Source of the DNA: Solen grandis
Lineage: Eukaryota > Mollusca > Bivalvia > Adapedonta > Solenidae
DNA length: 64,000 nt
Reading direction: 5' to 3'
NCBI GenBank assembly: GCA_021229015.1
Contig: CM037780.1
Location: 60,780,961-60,844,960 of the forward strand
Positions 33,452 through 46,286 of this stretch are shown piece after piece. The first letter of the stretch is position 1. Every line of letters begins with the position of its first letter. A model generated the notes under the pieces. It was not told where the DNA came from. It ran no database searches and saw only the letters and a list, made by a program, of their open reading frames with translations. The position numbers and the translations under genes are program-made.

Positions 33452-34873
33452 TTGCTCACCTGAGCACAACATGCTCATGGTGAGCTTTTGTGATCGCCTT
33501 TTGTCCGTCGTCCATCGTCAGTCCGTCCGTGCGTGCGTCTTGCGTCAACTTTTCCTTTAAACAACTTCTCCTCCTAAACCACTGGATGGATTTTGACCAA
33601 ACTTCACAGAAATCATCCTTATCATGACCTCTATCAAAGTTCAAATTATTTTGATTGGGTGAATAAGTTGGTCACAGGAGCTAAAAATAGATTTTTAAAA
33701 TGCAATCTTAGAAAATCTTCTCCTGCAAAACTGTAAGGCCTAGAGCTTTAATAATTGGTATGTAGAATTGTCTTATGAACATCTACAAAAGTTGTTCAGA
33801 TCATGACCCTGGGGTCAAAATTGGCCCCGCCCCAGGGGTCATTTTATTTTTCATAGGTTTATATAGTGAAAAACTTTAAAAATCTTCTTCTATGAAACAA
33901 TAAGGCCTAGAGCTAAGATATTTGGCGTGTAGCATTGTCTAGTGAATCTCTACAAAAGTTGTTCAAATTATGACCCTGGGGTTAGAATTGGCCCTGCCCC
34001 GGGGGTCACTTGTTTTACATAGACTTATATAGGAAAAACTTTAAAAATCTTCTCCTATAAAACCATAAGGCCTAGAGCTAAGATATTTGGTATGTAGCAT
34101 CATCTAATGGTTCATTACCAAGATTGTTCAAATCATAGCCCTATGGTGATAAATGATCCCACACCAGGGGTTACTTGTTTTACATAGAGTTATATAGGAA
34201 AATCTTAAAAATCTTCTTTTATGAATCCATAAGGCCTAGAGCTTAGATAATTAGCTCACCTGAGCATAACATGCTCATGGTGAGCTTTTATGATTGCCTT
34301 TTGTCCGGCGTCTGTCGTCCGTCCATCTGTCCGTGCGTGCGTCTTGCGTCAACTTTTTCCATTAAACAACATCTCCTCCTAATCCGCTGAAGGGATTTTG
34401 ACAAAATTTCACAGGAATCATCCTTATGATGTCCCTTATGATGTCCTCTAACAAAATTGCACAAATTATTATGATTGGTTGAAAAAGTAGGATCCTCAAA
34501 GGCAAGATACAGTGGCTTGTTAGCAGCAAAGTGTTTCTCTTGCAGCTGTCTCAAGATGAAGATAGCATCTGTGGTGCCCTGGCCAGGCACAAAGCCAAAC
34601 TGCATAGGGTCGATGTTCACCATCCTGCGAATGAAGGTGTCTAGAACACGCTCCATTAATTTCAAAGCTAGATCAGTAAGCTTAAAGGGAAAACCTTGTA
34701 GAAACCATATGGCATTGTGCATGCAGCATTGTCTAGTGGATCATTACCAAAGTTTGTTTTTAATCATGGCCCTGTGTCAAAATTGGTCCCACTTTAAGTA
34801 TGTTCATATTATAAACCATTGAAAGCAATATTTCTCAGGTGAGCGATTAAGGGCCATCATGGCCCTCTTGTTT
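33452..34873 (+). mobile_element. Helentron-like element F with two 5' ends and an embedded LINE fragment
   Basis: A first 5' hairpin (GCTCACCTGAGCACAACATG/CTCATGGTGAGC) at 33454 is followed by D-type internal units. A second complete 5' hairpin (TTAGCTCACCTGAGCATAAC, CATGGTGAGC) begins at about 34250, with its own GTCCGTCC tract. There is only one 3' end (CTCAGGTGAGCGATTAAGGG, hairpin, CTCTTGTTT). It is either a new element inserted at the internal end of an older one or a partial tandem duplication. The second part contains a reverse-transcriptase fragment (34490-34695). Confidence 0.65.
34490..34695 (-). pseudogene. Non-LTR retrotransposon reverse-transcriptase fragment
   Basis: On the minus strand the frame reads LTDLALKLMERVLDTFIRRM, then FGFVPGQGTTDAIFILRQLQ and NKPLYLAFED. 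The QFGF-x-PG-x-(G/S)TTDAIF-x-x-RQL and (L/Y)(Y/F)-x-AF-x-D order is the N-terminal fingers/palm of a LINE reverse transcriptase. Only about 65-70 residues remain; the catalytic YADD region is absent and the sequence past AFED turns into helentron-like repeat. It is a dead fragment. Its LINE clade cannot be settled by eye. Confidence 0.8.
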
Positions 34874-34998
34874 ATGGAGTTTGGCCCATTGATATAAAAC
34901 AATAATAAGGAAGATTTTTCAGACATTTTCTACATGTTTAGAGTTAGTGATCTAATTTTTGGTATATAGAATAGATTTGTATTTTGCTTCTTTCACAG

Positions 34999-35157
34999 GA
35001 CCTTGAAGACAGAATACGCAATGAATACATGATGCAAAAAAGTGATCCAAAATACATTGAACAAAAGAAACGCTTCGAATACCTTCATGGGAAGCTTGCA
35101 TTCATCAAGAAGTTGATCCAAGATTATGACAATGGCCAGTTGTTAGCGGCATCTTAG
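34999..35157 (+). CDS. ELL: ELL terminal coding exon, occludin/ELL domain second half
   Basis: Acceptor TCTTTCACAG, starting in phase 0 with DLEDRIRNEYMMQKSDPKYI, then EQKKRFEYLHGKLAFIKKLI, QDYD and a short tail ending AAS and TAG (35155-35157). The run Y-x-x-x-x-x-(R/K)-F-x-x-L-H-x-K-L-x-H/F-I-K-x-x-I-x-(D/E)-Y-D is the end of the family, where human proteins also stop soon after the YD motif. It completes the helical OCEL bundle started in the exon at 31919. Confidence 0.96.
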   Translation, partial: DLEDRIRNEYMMQKSDPKYIEQKKRFEYLHGKLAFIKKLIQDYDNGQLLAAS

Positions 35158-36626
35158 CAGGAACTGATGACTGCTTCCTGTGAGGATAAGCTTTACTTCA
35201 GTGTTTGATTTGGCCAGGACTTAACTGGACTTTGAGCTTCCTGTTCCCATAACTACGGTTGCCATGTGACCACAGGGAAGGGATGTATCTACAAGGTGTC
35301 ATGTGAATAGGTGTGATTGTGCAACAGTGGAATTACCATGTGATTCTGTGTGCCATGTTACACACGAAAGAGTATAAAGTGGTTTTTGATGTTGCCATAT
35401 GATTTTGCTTTCATGTGGTTCTGAAAAAAAAAGAGAAGATATTTTTTGAATGTTCAGTTTATTTCTGTTGAAAGAAGTAGGAAGATGAAAGCTGTATATT
35501 AATATTAAGAGTCATTATGTTGAAGTTTGTGTAATACTTTTGTTCATACATCTCAAAGAAAGTCTGTAGAAAATGGTACTAATACCAGATGACCTCAAAT
35601 TGTGATAATTTCTGTTTCTTTAGCAATGTGATAATGAAATATTTCACACTGCAGAGGGGTATATTGTGATTGGTCAAATATGCAAACTAAATTTCTAAGC
35701 CCTTTACCACTTATTTGTTTTTATTTTAGGCCACTGGAATGAATTATCAGAAGTTTTTTTCAGTGTTACAATCTTGTTGCACCAAGGAGTTGTAAAAAGC
35801 ATAAAACCTGATCAGATTGGTGGGAGTTTCTCGCCAGTTGATCCAGGTTTATACAGGTCACAGAGGTCAATTTCACTATGTTATGTGGTAAAGGGTAAAA
35901 ACTTGAGATGCAGAATTATTCTGGACACAATTGTCAAGTATCTTTCTCCTTTCAAATTGCCTTTGGCATGTGATACAAATTAAATGTGATATAGCAGAAT
36001 AGTAAGGAAAAGTTTTCTTTCAAAATTCATTTCTAAAGCATAATACAGTTAGGAAATTACAAGACAGTGTACCTCTCTTTTTTCCATTTTATTCCAGCAT
36101 GCAGATAGGAAAGTCATGATGATTTTGTTTATATGTCTTTATTAATCCTTAAATGTCTAGTCCTTTGTTTATGAAGATAATCAAATGTGTTCAGTGTAGT
36201 AGATAAAGAGCTTGTGAGACATTACTGTTCTTTGTTCAAATATTATACTTTGTACAATAATGCTTTTTTTTTCTCAAGAATTGTTAAGCAATATTTAGAT
36301 GAATAAGAAAAATATTCTTGCTGGATAGATCTGGGCAATTATAATATATTGTCATACTAGGTAATACATGTCCTTAAATTGCACTGTTGAAATTTCAGAC
36401 GTGATTTGCTTTCATTACCGGAGGCAATGTTGTAGTTTTCATTAAGAATATAATCTCATAAAGGTCAGTTTTCAGTATTTAATGTTAATAAACTGTTTAG
36501 AGAGGTGACTCACTAGGTCTCAGTGATTTTGTGAAAAACCTAATATGTTATGTATTTATAAGTCGCTGAGATGTGACACCCTATGTCTCAGTTATCATTA
36601 CACACAGATTGCATACAGTTGCTTAC

Positions 36627-36722
36627 CAAAGGGGTCTGGCATGAAAGTTTGGTCTTATATCACTGTATATAATAATTATATTTAGTGATATACGACCCAC
36701 CTCTCATGCCAGACCACTTTGT
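36627..36722. repeat. Foldback (inverted repeat) MITE-like sequence
   Basis: AAAGGGGTCTGGCATGA...GTCTTATATCACT on the left is answered by AGTGATATACGAC...TCATGCCAGACCACTTT on the right, around an AT-rich loop of about 25 bp. Arms are about 36 bp with few mismatches. Confidence 0.65.
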
Positions 36723-39700
36723 TGCTTACTTGATGTTTGAAGCAGCTGTATCATCATCAGTTACACAATGTGTGCTTTGAAGTTTTAAGTTATGACCTTT
36801 TATTTCTCAAACAACTTTATTTATTTCAAAGATAAAAGATTTTTTTAAATGTGTATTTAACTCTCAAAGTATAGCTTCCATATGTTGAAAAACAAAAAAA
36901 AAATCGAAAAAGATCAAAAAAGTCTTGCCCAAGCAAGAAACAAAAAAATAGTAAAAATTGAATGCAACATGACATTGCTTGTTTTAACTTGGTGACTAAT
37001 GTTACCTTACAAAGATAAGGAATCATCGCTATGAAATTATTACACATTACATATCCAGCAGGAGGAGAAACGTCCATATGATGTTGGGAGTTTTCCAGAT
37101 AGCTCATAAGTTGTGTTACTTGGTGTGTGAGAGAGAAACCAGTTGGAGTGTAGGAACTGTTGCCAGGCTCCCCTTAACCTGGAGGTCCTAGATTGTGTAT
37201 TATCAAGTTAAAATGACCAAAGTTGTATTTGACAATACAGGAAAGGAAACTGTGATATGTATTTGGTTCATATTAATTATGTGGGTATTTTAATGGCTTT
37301 TTTTTGTTTCCCATTTCCAAAATTGTTTCATTTTGTGTATTCTTTTTTTAATTGTTCCTGTGTGGATTTTTTTCTCTCTTTGCTCTTTCATTTTAAGTCA
37401 TCATGACCTTGACAATTACCACGCCAGGTGGAGACCAGCATGGTGTAAAGTGTTTGTAAAACTGCAGGCATAGTCATTAAGGTAGTAATATACTGGGGAA
37501 AGCCAGTTTGCCGTGTTCAGGCGATATTGTATAGGATGTGTATGAGGAAAGTTTGCTATAAAAAAAATCTACTCATTTACCTGGGCTCACTACTACATCA
37601 TTTAGCCATTTTACATGTGTTAAATACCAGGCCAAAGGCAATTTTCAGTCACAGTATATTTTACCATGTTATCTTTTTTTATCTTTAAGGTATTGGTGTA
37701 AAGTGAACAATATAAAACAGTATCAGCCTGCGGGCTACTTGCAGGATGGTCTGGTTTTATACTTGATGGTATAGGTCATTTTCATGGTAGAGATGTCATT
37801 TAAATTTAATATTTTAGTTTTTTTTTTTTGGGGGGGGGGTTATTTTTTGGGGAATTAGACCTGTTTATGATTTTTGAATTTGGAAGCCGTGAGATCTTTT
37901 GTGTTCTGTACTTCTTAGTCTGTTGATACTACGTGTTTTTTTTTAAGCTTAATTTCAAATTGGTTATTTGTATTTTAAGTGTACTTTGGAACAATGAGCT
38001 TGATTATATTACATTACTTAACAAAAGATATAGACTAAACAAAAGATTTAGATTTTTTTGAAGATTTCCATTGAATTTTGAATCAGTTTTATATTAACAT
38101 TCAAGTATTTTACCAGTTTACATTAAAAAAAGTAGATTTTTCCAGAGTTCATGATTTAAAAAGTAGTTTATCATATTATGATATATTTGTCACCAATGTT
38201 TTTTATATATTAGGCATGAGTGTTTTATTTGTTAATGTTCTCCCTTTTATGGTAGAATGAATACAAAATTTAAATGGCTATTTCACTCATTGGTGATAAG
38301 TGGTACTTAATACCTTAGTGTCCCTGTTGGTTTAAAAGCATGGAATTAAGTTTTTGAATTATCAATATTTATCAACCAAAAAAATGAGGGTTTCTTGTGC
38401 ATTTATAAAGTGTGCCTAGGTCTGGTTTTGTACAATTGAAATAGGTGACCATTAAAAAAGGTTGTTTAGAACAGCTGAGAGACCAAATATATTCTTGTTA
38501 CCTCAAGTTACGACGTGACTCGGATGTGATGTGATTTGCGTCCATCCTTCACTAAAATATACCAAACATGCTTCATGGCTGGACTTTAAGGAAAGTAAAT
38601 GGAGGTTGATTTAAGACATTAATATAAATGTTTTACATAGTTGCATAAATGGGTTGAGATTATGGTTTTAGACTAGGAGTGAATGAGATAAATGAATGGA
38701 CTTCAGAAGGCTTAAATGAAGAAAAGATGTGCACATCTTTTGGATACAAAGCGGGTGGACTGTGACCTTTTAAGTCGTGATATTTTTCCTATTGAGAATT
38801 TCTTTGATTGGTCAAACCATGTGTAAGAAGTCCTCTTTAATGTGATATTTTCCAAATCAAATCTGGATGGTGCAAATTTTGATCAAGTAAGCAACTTAAG
38901 AAAAACTGATCTGAAACTTGGAATACATGAAAGTTTTGCAAGGGAGGTAAGCCTGTTTCTAACACAACATGTGTTAAATTTTGGTACAGTTACTGAACTT
39001 TGATAGGTTGGTTACCAAGAGCAATATCTGTACGTTCATATTTTCTGTAATTGGACAGATCTGATGGTACACTGTTTTCTGTTTAAAAATGAAGCACATT
39101 TATGCAAACCCTGACATCATCAGATCTGATAACATTAATGCTTCAGATCTCACCAAACTGAAGGCATTAGTTCCCAGTCAGTTAAGAACTGGGGTACTGT
39201 GAAAGATCTGCAAGAAGTGATAGGTGGAGGGTTTTTTCTACCACTGATCTGCTAATGTCTGTGTACAAAACCGTATTTCTGAAACTTGTTAATATACCAG
39301 TATAATGAATTTCTCAACCAAGTGTGGGAATTGAAAGTAATGTCAGGGCTGGCGTCAGGCTATGAAATGGTCTGTTGCAAAGGAACTGGCAACATAAAAT
39401 ATTAACCATTATTCCTTTGATTTATACATGTCTTCCCCAGTTTTGTATTTTGTGAGGCTGGTTTGTAGGGTACTTTGGTTTCATCTACAAGAGATAAGTT
39501 ACTACCAGTGGAGAGTCTGTGATGTCTAAAAAACAATGATTTGAGCTGGTTTATCTATCGGGTAATACAATTTAACCTTCTGTCTGTCGAGTGGGTTCCA
39601 GAATATTGGGTCATATTTTTGTTCTGGCAAATATTTGTAAGTTTAAATACAAAAAGTGCTGCAATTTCTTCTGTCATTTACAGTTGTCAATGACTATTGT

Positions 39701-40854
39701 GAAGCTGTATTTTTATATGAAGATCAATGTGTAATAGGATTGCTCTATCATAGTACATGTATTCATAAAATTGGCATGTCTATCTTTAATAATTAGTTTT
39801 AACTGGAGGTCAGAGGTCTAGTTGTTGAATCTATCCTGGCCACACTGCCAATGTTAAGAGCAGCTATTATTATTATTCAGCAAAGAAATGTTGAAACTAT
39901 AGATTTTATGAAGAATTATTTTTGTGCTAAATTAGTTAATTCTATGATTAAAAAAAAAATGAAATGTGCTACTCTGAGATGCACTACTCTGATGTGCTTT
40001 TATCAGATTTGGTAAATTAAATAGCAAATTTATATTTATAGATTAAATACTCTAATACTGCAATTTGCTTCACCTATTTGATAGTAAGTATTGATTTAGC
40101 TATTAAGTGTTAAGCAATAAAATAAAAGAAAACTCTGCTGAAATAGAGTCAATGTAATGAAATTCTAAAGGTATTGAATATAACGGTTTTAAGATATTTT
40201 ATTTATGTTTCTGTAATTTATAGTCATAGTCATGAGCTGACCTTATTTCTGTGCTACAAGAGGTCATTGACTGATATGCCAGTCTGGCTGTTTGGTGAGA
40301 AAAGACCACATGGTATTAGAAGATAAATATTTGGGGTGGGGGGTGGGCAGATCTACGTCTCCTTGGCTGCATGTAGGAGGGTAGGAGGGTTCATCAACCT
40401 ATAATGATATACAAACAAAAAGCCCATTAGACAGCACATAGAAAACACGTTGACACTATTCCTTCCTTGTCCCATAATGTACAGGGGAGCTACAAATAGT
40501 ATAAAACAGGATCAGTCTTGGTGCAGATTAATCTGGTTTAATAACATTGGCATTTGCCATATAAGTTTCATGTAAAGGTTATGATGAAGGGAAACATAGG
40601 AATATTAGCCAGCTTAGTTTTAGTTCTGGATACTATGTAAGACCGGGAAAGGGATTGTATAAAGGAATGGGTGGGGGATCTTAACAGCCAGACTGTGACA
40701 GAGTATTTTGGTGAAGTACTGTTGGGAGGAAAGGATGCCAAGAAAATGTTTGACTATTGTGTCCTAACTGTTGACAAGGCAGGATGTATCCATGACCAAG
40801 ACACTGGGTGTTGTGACAGTAGATAATGCAGCAGCTATAACGTTCCAGACTGTA

Positions 40855-41009
40855 TTAACCCTTTCCCTCATAGAGGAAACCATGAAAAGACCTATGCGAA
40901 CAACATAAAACCAGATCAGCCTGCGAGTAACTGTGGTTTTCTGCAGATCAGGCTTTATGTGGTACCTATTGATTGTGTCAAAATGAGTCTATACGAGGGA
41001 AAGGGTTAA
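40855..41009. mobile_element. TTAA-flanked MITE, internally deleted copy 5
   Basis: Both ends are present (TTAACCCTTTCCCTCATAG and ACGAGGGAAAGGGTTAA) but it is only 155 bp. The left half stops inside the central palindrome (CAGCCTGCGAGTAACTG) and joins directly to GTGGTTTTCTGCAGATCAGG of the right half, losing one palindrome arm and about 85 bp. Confidence 0.7.
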
Positions 41010-41483
41010 TCCTGGTATTATTTGGTATATGCAGGGCAGGCAGTGTTACGGAGATTTGATCCATTAAATGAATTGTATATTTATGTTGTGCTGTCAATTG
41101 TGACCTGAATCAGGTTAGACCTGAAATGGATCATGGTGAGATGGTGTAGTTTTTTCTTTTCATTTTTTTTTTAAAGAGTGTTAAAATTATAAATGTCCTC
41201 TGTTATCAAGGACAATGTGAATTTCTTTGACAACATGCTTGTGAAATGATTGTTCCATATGCTTTATTATGCCCTTGTTTGTTGGTTTTCTTTGTACATA
41301 GTGTAAATGATTGTTGAATGAAATATCTGTTCAGTTTGAATGCTAATCACCTGGGTGAGAGTTAAGCATGATATATGGTAAACTCTATATACATTGGCCA
41401 GCACCTATGGCAATGACCTATTTATTGTTTATTTAATTATTTGAAATACAATGGAAAAAAAAAGTTCTGCATCTGCCTATGAT

Positions 41484-41489
41484 AATAAA
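41484..41489 (+). promoter_or_regulatory. Candidate polyadenylation signal (AATAAA)
   Basis: AATAAA with a GT/T-rich downstream element within about 40 bp, on the ELL strand about 6.3 kb past the stop codon. Other candidates are 36487-36492 and 45529-45534. Confidence 0.35.
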
Positions 41490-41500
41490 GTTGCTCGACT

Positions 41501-43029
41501 TGTTACTAGTGTTTATGTAGTTTTTGTTGTTGATTTTACTGAACCTTTGTCACAATACTATGTTTAGGATACTGTAAGGAGTCAGGTATTCATGGCGACA
41601 TTATTTTTATTCAGACAAAAAAGTCGTTGAGTATATACAAATATGTTTTCCATGTTAACTTTCATTGATTGTAGCAAGGGATTAAGTAAAATAATTGGAA
41701 ATAAGAAATCATTTTATAGAGATACCAGTGATAAGATGTTGATTCATTGACTGCTTATTCACAGTTACCAGATAAGCAGAAGCCTGCAAAAAAAGTATGA
41801 GCAGTATTTCTAATGTACAGATCTATTTGTTCAATGATTTGTTACATTTAGGGAGTCTCGATATTTGTTGCTTGCCATTTTAAGACATAGCATCATGAAA
41901 GCAGTGGTATCCACAGTTCCACATTAAACAGAATGTTTCTCAGTATCTCTTAATCAACCCTTTATTTCATACAGACTAATTTTGACAAATTTGCAAACAG
42001 AGCAGACCCAGATCAGACAGCTCTTACAGGATCAGGGTATTCTCTGTTTGTTCATACAGTACTGAAACTCAGATTCTACAAATGCAAAGCAAAGCAAAAT
42101 CAGTTGTTTCATATCGGTATACCTTTTCATGTTTAGTCTATGAATAGTCACCATGTTATTAATTTGGACATATATATTCATGAAATAAGGGTTAAAATAA
42201 TGTCACAATGTTTCAAGTGAATCACAAAATCCTTAGTGCATCATTTCCCATAGTTACCTCAACTGCATCCATTATCAACTTAGTGAGTCCCCTGTTTTAA
42301 AAATGTCATAATATTTCAATCGGTCTCTTCATGCATTTAAATTGACATTGACACACTATCTTGTGCCTGAAATGTCCCCAAAGGGGCATTATTTTCAGCA
42401 TGTCACAATGTCTTCAGTTTGCTAAAATACCTCGTATGAAAAAATAATACTAAAATGACAAGGTTGCCAGTATTTGTTAAAGATATGGATAGGGTAAAAG
42501 TTTAAAATACGTGTTTGGAGATTTATACTCATTTTGTATGTACAAACACAAGGACAATTGGACATGCACCAGTATGTATTGTACCAGGTTAATACACAAT
42601 CGGAGAGTATTTTTGGTGTGCTTGTCTCTGTATCTAGGCAGATAGTTTTAACACTTTTCCAAGGCCTCCATTCTAAATACTTATTCCATTATCTTTTGGT
42701 GAAAAATAAAACCATACATCAGTGTTTAACATAGGCGAATCCAGATCAAACTGAATATCGTCACTCCTCTGAACTTATCCAGTTAAACGCATTTAGGTAG
42801 TGATAAGTAGCAGCCTTTATATATCATGGAAAGATTTGTTTGTCTAGGGAGCAAGGTGTCCTAGGTTGAGTCCAAGTCTGACTGCACATTTCTCACAACC
42901 AGTTACAGTATAGCAGCTTACCTGGTGTTACACTGGTCACTTCAGGTATCTCATTAATATCTCTAATGTATCAATCATATGATATATAAATTTTCCACAA
43001 TTACATAATTAATATAATTAAATTTTCAT
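41501..43029. other. Intergenic sequence with a TTAA-type repeat
   Basis: No gene. About 41949-42195 is a dispersed repeat with ends AACCCTTTATTTCATAC and ATGAAATAAGGGTTAA and internal GACCCAGATCAGACAGCTC and TTTGTTCATACAGTAC. It is related to the split repeat at 10250-11176 and to 46106-46286. Confidence 0.45.
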
Positions 43030-43252
43030 GAAAATACCAGCTTTCCAAGGATCAGTAATTCATGTGAAATCAGCTTTCTAAGGACCATTTATTCATATGA
43101 TAATATCAGCTTTGCAAGGATCAGTAATTCCTGATAAGAGCTTCCCAAGGAGCAGTAATTCATATGATAATACTTCCAAGGATCAGTAATTAATGACACG
43201 AGCTTTCCAAGGATCAGCAATTCATGACATAAGCTTTCCAAGATTAGAAATT
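43030..43252. repeat. Degenerate tandem repeat, about 35-bp unit
   Basis: About six copies of a unit containing AGCTTTCCAAGGATCAGTAA and TTCATG(A/T)... with variable spacers. Copies differ by substitutions and small deletions. Confidence 0.7.
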
Positions 43253-46105
43253 CACATTTTTTTTACTGAAAATAGTCATATATTGAAAATTATTCTTGGA
43301 GAAAAAAAATAATTGTGCTTGGTATTGTGTCAATGATTTATATTTGAGATGTGTTACAGACTATCAGTACTATTGGCTAATGGAAGTATTCAGTTGTCAT
43401 GTTAGCTAATTTTATGAGATCTTGGTCAAAATTAAATGTCCAAATATGCCTTAGGCATGTTATTGCAAAACAGTTCCTATTTTGTGATTTTATCTAAAGT
43501 TAACAAGATTCACTGATTCAGAAATAATGGCAATTACCTCCCTTTTTCAGAAGAAGATAATAGTCTAAAGGGGAGATAACTACATGCAGATAACATATTT
43601 TGTAACATATTTAAGTTAATTTTATAACTTACCATAATTTTGTCTTCCTAAAAAACAAAAAAAAAAACAAAAAAAATGACTTATGTAGCATATAGATTTA
43701 AAAATGTTAAATGACATGAGGTCAACAGAAAGGCTGCTTATATCAAAATATGTAAGACCGTTTTTGTGACATTAATATTACAAAAACAATTTCACTGTGA
43801 CATTTATGTATATAAATGTGATTCGTAATTAAGACATTTTGACCTAGTTTTGAAATGGTTTATGCTATGAAGTAGTGATCCTGTTTGGTATTAATTTAAA
43901 TGACATGTAAGCCTGGATAGTGACACTATTTGTGCTATGAAATATTGATCTTCTATGACATTAATTGTACTAAATATTCTGCTATAACATTTAAACTAAT
44001 GAGACATTTACACCAAATTTTTTAATATTTACACTACTGAGACATGTACCTCAATTTTTAACTTCCTTGAAGTGGCATGTTAACCTGACATGAAGGACTT
44101 CATTGTAATAGCCCATAACGATCATTTAAAGACTGAAGACTCTCTGTGACTAGAGATATGTTACCATCTCCAAGATCAAGTGGAAACCTTTAATCCTATT
44201 TTTTAACATTTTGTCATGATTGAGACATTGAAGTCTACTGTAACAGACACGTGAGACATGTATGCCTATTTTTGGAGCCGTTATTGTGACACTCAGTAAG
44301 ACAAAAACTATTTTCCAGTATATTTACAGATGTTGGATTGGCATTAAAACCTGTGTTATTGCATTCACACAATCAAGATTTATCAACCATACAGACGTGA
44401 ACTCATTTTGAAACATTTTAAATTCATAGAAGCCTAAATTGTATTGTTCACATGGGTGATACATTTTTTTTGTCATAAATCCTAGCCAAAACGTGCATGC
44501 CTGTTGATATAAATCATAACATTTGAGACTTTTTCTTACATAATTATACGAAATGGTCCCTGAAAAAAAGAAAAGAAAAAACGGAAAATGTAAGCTCCTA
44601 ATTTCATACAAGTATTGTCCCTTGTTTTTGAAAATATTTAGTTCATTTTCCTTTCCAAATTGATTTATTTGTGACTTTATGACATTTTTTTTGCTGTGGA
44701 TTGCTTCTTGTTCTCATACAAACAGTAAATAGGTGATGATATGTGTGCAATGATTAGAATTTCCAAATGTACATAGGAACTCTTTTGTCATGTTATGGCA
44801 GACATTGATAAGCCAAATGATGCGTACTTATTTATATATTTTGGCAAATATTGCTGCACGTGTCTAGTACACGTGATTGTTGTTACACTATTTTGACAGT
44901 TGTATTCCGTTTGTTTATGATGGATGAAGCGATTGTCATGTATCAGCTACCGGCCGATCTGTCTCTGAATTATTTAATAGTGAGAAATGAGCGTGTGTTT
45001 AGTTAAAGCGAGAGGGCGCTCAATCGAATCAGGGTCTCATTATAAGAGATCCTAATCGACGCCATGTTTGAAGGTGATTGCTTGGCGATTTAAATAAGAT
45101 GCACTTTGTAAATTGGCGCCAGCGACCGTTGTACTGCTGTATGATTAATAAGCTGAGTTTTGTTGCAATACAAAGTTTGTCGTATCTGAATGGCACCAGT
45201 AATGTGAGGACAGACCGGAAGTTCGATTCTGCTCACGAGACGTATGGAAGCATGGGCATAAATGTATGTGATAAAAGATTTGTAATACAGAATCACGCAT
45301 AAGGAGTTGTTTGTGGCTGTACAGCCTGTTTAAATCCAGGGTCAGTACTAGTGTACATCTGATGTAAGCATGTGTCTGCATATCTGAGTACTGTTCACTA
45401 TATACATATGTTTATTTTATGTTGATTTGTACCACATTTTATGTTTTATCGAGAATGGAAACGGACCAGCCCCATGGACTGAGATTTGTCTAAAGAACTA
45501 TTACTGCTCGCATTTTGAAATGCATCTTAATAAACAGCATTGCAAAACTTAAATCTGTCTTGGTTTTGTTTAACTCACCAGAGTAAGGATTGTTTATGGT
45601 GTGTTTTTATGTTTTTATTGATGTCTGTTTTAAATGATTGCAAATAATAATAGCCCAAAAAGTAATTTGATTCATACAAAATTCATCGTCGGAACCCACG
45701 TTCGCACAATACGCCTTGTCTCTTTATCGACCGTGGGATACTTGATCAGCAAAATTTCGTACTCATGAATTGTTAATTAGGCATTACATTTGATCAGCAT
45801 CTAGGGGTTTGGGTGAACATTTTGAAAATCCGCCGTGTTTTTGTAACTTCAATGAAGAATATTCATAATATCACGGTTTTATTGGTCACCAAGTAGCTTA
45901 TGAATATTCATGAAAACGAAGTATCCTACGATATATACGATAGTGATTACGTAATGGATATTGTGGGTTAGGACGATGACAAAAACTATGTGATTGTAAG
46001 ATCTTTGTCAAGTTCGTTCAGCCACTAGCATTTCATGTAACGGGTCATAGATTAAACGGGACATTTGTCCCCTGGACTGGGGCGATGACACTGCTTGGAT
46101 AACAC
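43253..46105. other. Intergenic region with a second candidate poly(A) site
   Basis: No protein-coding gene is recognised. 44860-45300 is less AT-rich, with CACGTG-type motifs around 44855-44872 and a TATAAGAG box at about 45042. AATAAA at 45529-45534 is followed by TGTCTTGGTTTTGTTT, a good cleavage-site context. This could be the end of a long ELL 3' UTR or of a separate non-coding transcript. Open frames of 60-95 codons here show no family similarity. Confidence 0.35.
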
Positions 46106-46286
46106 TTTACCTCATATTGATTCGTTTTGACGCTTTGGAAAACCGAGCAGACCCAGATCAGACAGTTACCAGGAGATAAGCTCAGGAACTGTCTGATCAG
46201 CTCTCATATGTTTGCTCATACATTAATCATCATAATATTAAAAAAAAAAATATTGTCATGATTATTCATAAGGTAACGTGTTACTG
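46106..46286. repeat. Dispersed TTAC/TTAA-type repeat (unoccupied paralogue)
   Basis: It starts TAACACTTTACCTCATATTG and ends CATAAGGTAACGTGTTA, with GACCCAGATCAGACAG and TTTGCTCATACATTA inside. It is the uninterrupted relative of the repeat at 10250-11176; at the matching point it has a single CATAT. Confidence 0.55.

Larger units (their letters stand above)
32091..34998. other. Last ELL intron
   Basis: 2908-bp intron holding a SINE (32396-32640) and helentron-like element F (33452-34873). It has a poly-T run at about 32901-32918 and ends in a TTCTTTCACAG acceptor. Confidence 0.75.
35158..41500 (+). other. Probable ELL 3' UTR/downstream region
   Basis: No further coding sequence is recognised. 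AATAAA sites occur at 36487-36492 and 41484-41489. The latter is followed by GT/T-rich sequence (TGTTTATGTAGTTTTTGTTG), the arrangement expected at a poly(A) site. The region contains a foldback repeat (36627-36722), a shortened TTAA MITE (40855-41009) and decayed MITE-like motifs around 35795-35860 and 37715-37790. Which signal ends the transcript cannot be decided without RNA data. Confidence 0.4.

Noticed and set aside
45078..45302. Possible small gene in a less AT-rich patch
   Set aside because: The 74-codon product has no recognisable family and overlaps equally long frames on the other strand. Only the poly(A)-like signal downstream is of note.
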